A DNA stretch of 64,000 nt from Allantophomopsis cytisporea (Eukaryota; Ascomycota; Leotiomycetes; Phacidiales; Phacidiaceae). Of the stretch, positions 58,323 to 64,000 are shown piece after piece (positions within the stretch are counted from its first letter, which is position 1; each line of letters begins with the position of its first letter). Below the pieces are notes generated by a model. The model searched no databases and had not been told where the DNA came from. It was given only the letters and a program-made list of their open reading frames with translations. The translations under genes were made by a program, and so were the position numbers. The stretch spans positions 1,112,001 through 1,176,000 of the forward strand of contig CP103031.1 of assembly GCA_024752435.1 (NCBI GenBank), in the 5' to 3' direction.

Positions 58323-58642
58323 TCATTCGATAAATCGTGTCTCCCAAAGTGGAAAAGTTGGATCGCAATTTGCATTGTCGATAATCATGTTGACTATATG
58401 TATAATCATTGCCACATTTTGATGTTTTCGTTCACTAGGATTTTCTCTTTTCCAGCAGTTTGGTAAGAATGATGTTTCAAGTGTTCTCGTACAGTTGATT
58501 GAAGTCCGAGACCATAAATCAGCCATGTTCGATCAGCACCAAATATCAAAGCTGGTGATAATGAGCGAGTTATAGAAACCATGATTAACATAGACGTTGC
58601 TTCTTCTCGACACAGATTCAAAATAACCTGCTTGTAAAGCAC
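58323..58642 (-). pseudogene. Possible degraded coding fragment, unknown family
   Basis: One minus-strand frame (58642-58406) encodes protein-like text including LIFGADRTWLIYGLGLQST; after its stop another frame continues with IIDNANCDPTFPLWETRF to 58323. A single frameshift would join them, suggesting the 3' end of a decayed gene. No family name can be given. Confidence 0.3.
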
Positions 58643-58880
58643 TCATCCACCCGAGGATCAGCATCCACTCATACACCGAGCAAACCAACTTCTCAGACTC
58701 TCAACAGCATCAATATGGCCAAGCAATAGTATCTCAACGTACACTCATAATCGAACAACACCAACAAATCTCTCCAAATGAAATTCCATTTCCTACTACA
58801 GAAAACCACAACCCCCAAAAAAATCCACAATCCACAACGCCTCAAGAAAAGACGACGAAAAAGATGATCCATCATCCATT

Positions 58881-58905
58881 AACCAAACCAAACCAAACCA
58901 AACCA
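58881..58905. repeat. Tandem repeat AACCA x5
   Basis: Five perfect 5-bp units in the 3' flank of the LEM-domain gene. Confidence 0.85.
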
Positions 58906-58970
58906 AACCAACCCACGCTACAAAAGAAAGACCAGCAATCTACAAGGGCAACAAAAAAAAGCCTTCCAGC

Positions 58971-61151
58971 TCAATAAATCGGCCTGCCCTCATCCCACCT
59001 CTGGCCCTCCCTCAACTGCACACTAGGACTATCATCCCACTCCTTGGCCCTTCCAATCTTGGCCGGGCTCATAGAACGCCGGCCCTCAAGGGCAGGGATA
59101 CTCCCGATCCATTCCCAGACCCTACTAACCTCGCCATTGCGCTCGCCCATGCGGGCTCTGACATTAGCGTTCATCTCGACGACGGCGCGGACCTTGCTCC
59201 AGAGGGCATCGCGCTTGCGCGGGTTGTGTTCGTCGCGGAGGATGTCGTCTCTGAGCTGGCCGACTGCGATGGTGCTCTCGTCGTCATCGCCGAGACGAGC
59301 GGCGCGCGCCTGTGCCACGAGCCGGTCGAGCGTCAGGGAGACGAGGCCGCTGACGGAGGCGTTGATGCGGGCGCGGGTTGCGAAGTGCGAGCGGATTGCG
59401 TAGATGGTTGCGAGCAGGAAACTCAGGATAAGAGCTTGGAGACGATATCGTTCCACTGTGAGTCGTGCGGATCGCTTGATGGCGCATAGGAGGGGGACGC
59501 GGGCGAGGGAGTTGCTGCTGAGGAGTGGAGTGCTTCTGTTACGAGGTATCTGTTAGTCACAGATACGCGTCAGAGTTGTTTTTAAAAATTGGAAACAAGG
59601 GAGGGGGAGGTGGGGAGTGTGAGGATAATGGACTTACCCGTCTACTTTGCTCTCGACTTCTTCGCGTCCACGGATCTCTCCTATGGCCGCCACCCAAAGT
59701 TCTTCGAATTCAGCTTCGCCCATCTTTCTGGAACGTTTCTGAGAAACTTCTTTCTTGAGTGTATCTTCTTCGATCTCCACGATAGGATCAGCAACACCTT
59801 GCTCATCAACAAGTTCACCACATTCGAACTTGGCTCTTCTATCCCTCAATTCTTCCACAGCCTTATCAGCCACCATCTTAACCCTTCTAACCTTCTCTCC
59901 ATCCGGTTCGCAGGTAGGTGGCAGAGGGATCAACCCTCCCAAGCTCAAAGGATGAGGCTTGAGTACGAAGTCTGGCTCGCATCGAGTTTCCAAATCTTGA
60001 TAGCAGTAAGCATGCTGTGGGCAGAGTTCGCACTCTGGCTCAGCGAGGACAACAGCCCATTCAGGGATCTGGACCTTTTCAGAGATCAAAGGGAAAGGAT
60101 CAGACTTCGCAGTTCGACCCACGCCACAGTACCCAACTGTAAGCTTTTCCTTTCTGTACCAGGCTGCGTAGCCAGTAAGTATGGTGAAAAGAAGAACCCA
60201 AATAGTACTGCTAAAGAAGTGGCTGGATTGCTTCTTGGGTTGACGTCTGGCAACGGCGTTTTCACCCTTCTGAGAACGCTCTTGTATCAATTCCATCTCC
60301 TCCTCAGCCGTGAACTCCTCCGTGGGCTCAAGTTCATCCTCTTGCTCAGCAGACTTAAAACCATTCAAGGCACTGACAGGCACCGAGAACGTTTTCGAAG
60401 TTGGCGGGTGAATATGCTCTTCACCTGCAGCCTGGGGAAGCTCCGTCCGTCTTCTGCTAGTCGAGCTTGCTGTCTTTTTGTCTTTCGCAGGAGTGGCAGA
60501 AGTTTTCCGTCTGCCAGCACTGGGACTTCTTAAACCACTTGGAGGAGAGCTGCCACTTTGGAATGGATTATCGTAGCTGAATGCGCTGTCCAGTTGTGGG
60601 CGAGATTGTACCGTTCTGGGTAAGGGCTCCTCATCTTCGTCAGAGTGCTCAACCTTGACCTTGGGTGCCTCATTCTTCCTCGTCTTCCTGACAGATCGCT
60701 TGAAGTCCTCCGCATCGCCTCCAGTTTCGGTGTCAGACGCGCGAGGATGTTTCGAGTTCGCAAGAATAGTCTTCTTGCTTGGACTCCTCGCGCGTCTTGC
60801 AGGAGTTTCTATATTCTCACCATCTACCAGGGCTCGCGCAGAGGGCTTTCTCGTAGATCGCTGCCTCGGTGTGGGTGGCGGAGGCATGTTGTCCTCTACG
60901 GGAGTACTCTCTTTTGAGCTGTCGGCGTCAACAATACCTTTGCTTGATCGCTTTGCGCGCACTCTCTCTTTGAGGAGCTTCCTGGCTTGCGGGAGGACAT
61001 GCTCATTGAAGAGTTCGATGAGTTGTGGCTTCTTTGCGCTGGAAGGGTATGGAATGTTGTTGGAGACAAGAATGGATCGCAACCGCGGGACAGTGACACT
61101 TGCTGGATTGAAGTCTGCCTGTAGATAATCGATGCTCTCTGTATCAGACAT
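58971..61151 (-). CDS. Inner nuclear membrane LEM/HeH-domain protein (Src1/Heh1, Man1-like)
   Basis: Two exons: 61151-59646 and 59549-58971, giving 694 aa. Residues 1-50 form a HeH/LEM-like helix-extension-helix (DYLQADFNPASVTVPRLRSI, then KPQLIELFNEHVLP). A long basic Ser/Pro linker with KRS/RRK clusters follows, suitable for nuclear import. A first membrane helix lies near 325 (SSTIWVLLFTILTGYAAW), then a Cys-containing lumenal MSC domain (ECELCPQHAYCYQD), a second membrane helix in exon 2 (LQALILSFLLATIYAI) and a winged-helix-like tail. Orthologues tether chromatin and rDNA to the nuclear envelope and guide pore quality control. The intron donor is uncertain: GTAGAC keeps frame, while the better GTAAGT seven bases on does not. 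The ATG at 61151 was used; the longer frame starts with TTG. Confidence 0.88.
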
Positions 61152-62180
61152 GTTGACGACTTGTGGATTCAACAGAGAATAGTTTTTGATGGAAGATGGA
61201 GGTGTCGTATGATTACGAGCGCCCGTTTAAAGGATCGATGGCGCAAAGTGGTGCAAGACAAGGTCTTATCCCGACAAAAGCAGCACGCACAGTGACGTAT
61301 AAATGCTTATCACAGCTAAGCGCAAATCAAGGCTGTGAGAATGAACAGCTGATTCGAGGGCTTGCAGGAGGTTGTATGCAAGAATTGTAGAGTAAACAAT
61401 GCACAACAGCCAAGTGTATGTACCTTTTGGATAAGGCGGGAATATGAGATGATAATAGTCCTGGTGTGTGTGCATGCGAAATAAAAGAAAAGGGCGACGT
61501 TGATGGAGCAACCATATCACCGTGAGAGCTCGTGCGCTAACTGGCGGTAATCAGGTAAAACTGACTGCTCCAGCCACATGTATGCCTAATGCATATATCG
61601 CCACTCGAGGCATCCAATGACTGCGCCACACTACCTTTTCAAACCCGAAGCACCGAGTGTCTCGACTTGATAAAGACCCGAGAGACCGACAAACAGTAAA
61701 GAACTGCAAAGTAAGATGTATCGTATTGAGTAATGCTGTTCCTTCGTGATTATGAGGGTTTAGATCCACTGAGAACTGGCATGTCAATTATTAGGGTTTC
61801 ACGGATTTTACACAGTATCGTGAGCAGCAGATATACACTAACAATCATGATAAAACATTAGCTTTTGAAAATATATCAGCACTTAAGTTTATCTCAATTC
61901 ACTTGATTTTATTTCACTTCATAGTCACAACAATGGAACAGCAAGATTATAAATTTGCCCAAAGGCATTGTTTATTTGTTTTTGGCCGAGCAAAGCTCGA
62001 TTTAGAAGGAATGAGAAAGAGAGAAAGATCCAACCAAATCCAACCATTTAAGAGATATAATAAAACAACTCGAGCGATAAGAAGGTCAATCGCTAATTCA
62101 AAACATGATATCCAAATTCCCCCAACTCCATCCCCTTCCCAAATCCCAGCATTATCCCAACGCTATGCTCCGGAAAAAAT
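61152..62180. other. Intergenic region
   Basis: About 1.0 kb: the promoter of the LEM-domain gene and the 3' flank of the hsp20 gene. No gene was recognised. Confidence 0.4.
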
Positions 62181-63401
62181 TTACTCAATGTCGATTCTCT
62201 TAACCTCCGTCCATTCCTTCTCAACCTTGCCAACAGTGACAACAAGGACACCATCCTCCAACTTGGCCTTGATATCATCGCCATCGACCTCGCCTTCGTC
62301 ACCAAGTCTGACCTCGCGCTCGAACATGCCGACCTTGCGCTCGCCAACAGTAAGAGTCTTCAAGAACTCCTCGTCACCAGCTCGGTAGACGACACCAGCA
62401 ATGTTAAGAACCTTCTTCTCAGCATCCCAGTTCACGCCAACATCCTCCTTCTTGGCACCAGGGAGGGCAACGTGCAAGATATATGCGGAAGACGTAGAGA
62501 AGACATCGAGCGGTGGCGTGAATTTCTGGACGCCATCCTCGGTGACTTCAGTGGCTTCTGCGTCGGCCTCAGCGCCACGAGCACCAGCCGGAGCTGAAGT
62601 GAAGCCAGCTTCGTCGGTGAATGGGCGCAAAGAGCGCAGGGCCTGGGCGACGGGGTGGGTGGCGAGAGCGCCGAGGAGGCCGCTCATGTCGAAGGGGGCA
62701 CCGTATGGTGGTGGAGGGTGAGGACCACGAGGACCACGGCCGCGGCCATGGGGTCCACCGTGCCCGTAGGGTCCATGTCCGCTTGCGTGTGGACCATGAG
62801 GACCGCCTCGTCGACCGCCATGGGGTCCGTGGCGTCTTGGGCCGGGCCCGTGGTGTCCATGGCGACGTGGGCCGTGGTGTGGGCCTGGGCCATCATGTGG
62901 AGGTGGATGAGGGCCATGGGAACCATCTCTTGGGCCGAAATGCGGTGGGGGAGAGTGAGACCTCTCTCTCAGGGTATCCGGGGAAGGAGATCTCGAGCCA
63001 TGGGACTCGTCGTGCGAATCTTCGTGGAATTCGCCGCGGGCTTCTTCGTGCTCGCGCTCGTGCGATGCCGATCTGTTGTGGCGACATCCTCTGCGTCCTC
63101 GGCCGTGAGGTCCTGGGCCTCCGTGGCGACCACCTGGGCCGCCGTGGCCATGTGGACCTGGCCCTCCAAAGGGACCTGGGCCACCGAATTGTCCGAATCC
63201 GCCTCGTCCCCATCCACCTCTGCCTCTGCGGCCGTCAGGCCCGCCGAATCCGAAGGGGAAGCCGCCCATTGGGAAGCCCCAGGGTTCCTCGTGAGAAGGA
63301 GCGTGGTCGACGCCAGCGGAGGCATCGAGAGAGCGAATGAAGTCCCAGAAGGGAGCTTGGTGTTGGGTTTGGTTTGCGTTTTGTTGATTGTAGTATGCCA
63401 T
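62181..63401 (-). CDS. Hsp20 / alpha-crystallin small heat-shock protein with long Gly/His/Pro N-terminus
   Basis: Intronless, 406 aa from the ATG at 63401. The N-terminus starts MAYYNQQNANQ and contains a WDF motif typical of fungal Hsp20 oligomerisation regions. About 190 residues of low-complexity Gly, Pro, His and Arg follow (HGPHGRGRRG-type, including His/Glu-rich and Ser/Pro stretches). The alpha-crystallin domain occupies about 305-400: FTPPLDVFSTSSAYILHVALPG, then VNWDAEKKVLNIAG and the GVLVVTVGK strand. The ending IDIE supplies a short tail. Small heat-shock proteins hold unfolded clients; the insertion may drive phase separation or metal binding. A TATA box and an HSE-like site lie upstream. 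Confidence 0.93.
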   Translation of the reverse strand: MAYYNQQNANQTQHQAPFWDFIRSLDASAGVDHAPSHEEPWGFPMGGFPFGFGGPDGRRGRGGWGRGGFGQFGGPGPFGGPGPHGHGGPGGRHGGPGPHGRGRRGCRHNRSASHEREHEEARGEFHEDSHDESHGSRSPSPDTLRERSHSPPPHFGPRDGSHGPHPPPHDGPGPHHGPRRHGHHGPGPRRHGPHGGRRGGPHGPHASGHGPYGHGGPHGRGRGPRGPHPPPPYGAPFDMSGLLGALATHPVAQALRSLRPFTDEAGFTSAPAGARGAEADAEATEVTEDGVQKFTPPLDVFSTSSAYILHVALPGAKKEDVGVNWDAEKKVLNIAGVVYRAGDEEFLKTLTVGERKVGMFEREVRLGDEGEVDGDDIKAKLEDGVLVVTVGKVEKEWTEVKRIDIE

Positions 63402-63474
63402 GATGAATGAATGAAGATATTCTGGTATAATGAAGAAGACAGAGAAAGGTGACTTACGAGGGGAGAAGGGACTG

Positions 63475-63482
63475 GTTATATA
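63475..63482 (-). promoter_or_regulatory. TATA box of the hsp20 gene
   Basis: TATATAAC on the minus strand, 74 bp upstream of the ATG at 63401. Confidence 0.6.
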
Positions 63483-63632
63483 GATGATAATGAGGCTCAC
63501 AGCAAGCAGGATACAGCAGGCAACCTTTTACTTGATTTTCTGATAGGTACGGAGTACGTAGTCGGTGTAATGCCTGGACCTTGACTTGTCGCACAAGCGT
63601 GCCACCCTACTTCTGCTCCTCTTGACGGACCT

Positions 63633-63643
63633 TTCTAGAAGAA
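63633..63643 (-). promoter_or_regulatory. Heat-shock-element-like site
   Basis: TTCTAGAAGAA contains the inverted unit TTCnnGAA of heat-shock elements about 235 bp upstream of the hsp20 ATG. Only two units in proper phase are seen, where three are usual. Confidence 0.45.
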
Positions 63644-64000
63644 TCAGGGACTGCACAGTTAGTAGAGCATAGCTCAACACATTCCACTACGTATGTCGAG
63701 CTGCAGCCTCATAACGCGTCAGCCCGTGGGGGATCTCAGCAGCCTAGGAGTGGCTGGGGATGGGGTCGGGGAATGCAAAGCCCGACATCCAGCACCGATT
63801 AGCCACAGTGGCGTCGACACCCCTGCCACTTGTCGTCGCAAGCTTTCGGAGAATTTGCATCTATTGGGTGGATTTCAATTGTGACTCACGGAGCTCTGGC
63901 ACTTTGGGCAGTTGCGTGTGCGTGTTTAGATCGCCATGGTGCCATATTCTTGAGCTGCTTGTGAAAGGAAGGTCAAGGGCGTGTAGATCAGCATAGAATG
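63644..64000. other. Window-end intergenic sequence
   Basis: About 0.36 kb upstream of the hsp20 promoter. No gene was recognised before the window ends. Confidence 0.35.

Larger units (their letters stand above)
58214..58970. other. Convergent intergenic region with a possible gene relic and AACCA repeats
   Basis: About 0.76 kb. Five perfect AACCA units occur at 58881-58905. Protein-like minus-strand text at about 58323-58642 is listed separately. Confidence 0.5.

Noticed and set aside
59589..60533. 314-codon plus-strand frame
   Set aside because: Antisense to the LEM-domain gene.
62621..63410. Two long overlapping plus-strand frames
   Set aside because: Antisense to the Gly/His/Pro-rich part of hsp20, which is GC-rich and therefore poor in stops.
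1..64000. CRISPR arrays, insertion sequences, prophage or viral genes
   Set aside because: None seen; tandem repeats present are perfect microsatellites or a coding minisatellite without unique spacers, and no transposase, integrase or reverse transcriptase motif was found.

Overview
The window is nuclear DNA of a filamentous ascomycete. Nearly all genes carry short introns (about 45-110 nt) with GTAAGT-like donors and CTRAY-like branch sites. The gene set is fungal: Atg22, Med14, Rev1, a Heh1/Src1-type LEM protein, Zn2Cys6 regulator, Dal5-type permease, DUF6590, CAZymes. The mix of plant-cell-wall enzymes and secreted proteins suggests a plant-associated species of Pezizomycotina, perhaps Leotiomycetes; that placement is inference. 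No virus, transposon, CRISPR array or bacterial operon was seen.

Layout. 1-9.8 kb is housekeeping: an intron-containing tRNA-Glu(CUC), rev1 (-), an acidic nucleolar-type FKBP (+) and an NDR-like AGC kinase (+). 9.8-13.4 kb is gene-poor, holding one small secreted protein and a protein-like relic. 13.4-24 kb holds an amidohydrolase-2 enzyme (-), atg22 (-), a 3.4 kb microsatellite-rich divergent intergenic region and the Mediator subunit med14 (+). 24.7-34 kb is accessory: a sulfatase (-), then a compact apparent catabolic cluster made of a Dal5-type MFS permease (-), a divergent metal-dependent amidohydrolase (+) and a Zn2Cys6 transcription factor (+). Their shared promoter contains a perfect CGG-N11-CCG palindrome. 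34.6-53 kb mixes a 2H-phosphoesterase-like protein, a pectin methylesterase, a Ser/Gly-repeat wall protein, a membrane-anchored aspartic-protease homologue lacking its first catalytic Asp, a broken NLR-like gene (nucleoside-phosphorylase-like plus TPR), a WW/glycine-zipper protein, a GH3 beta-xylosidase and a GH53 endo-galactanase. 53.6-58.2 kb is a head-to-head pair: a GDSG/ankyrin/DUF6590 protein and a fungal-specific protein with a C-terminal membrane helix. 59-63.4 kb returns to conserved genes: a LEM-domain inner nuclear membrane protein and an Hsp20 with an extreme Gly/His/Pro N-terminus.

How genes may work together. The permease, amidohydrolase and regulator look like an uptake, hydrolysis and control unit for an amide or peptide-like nutrient. 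The pectin methylesterase, GH53 and GH3 enzymes would act on homogalacturonan, pectic galactan and xylan/arabinan. The NLR relic and the ankyrin/DUF6590 pair belong to protein classes common in fungal nonself or stress repertoires, but no function is shown here. Exon coordinates were worked out by hand from reading frame and splice signals and need transcript support.
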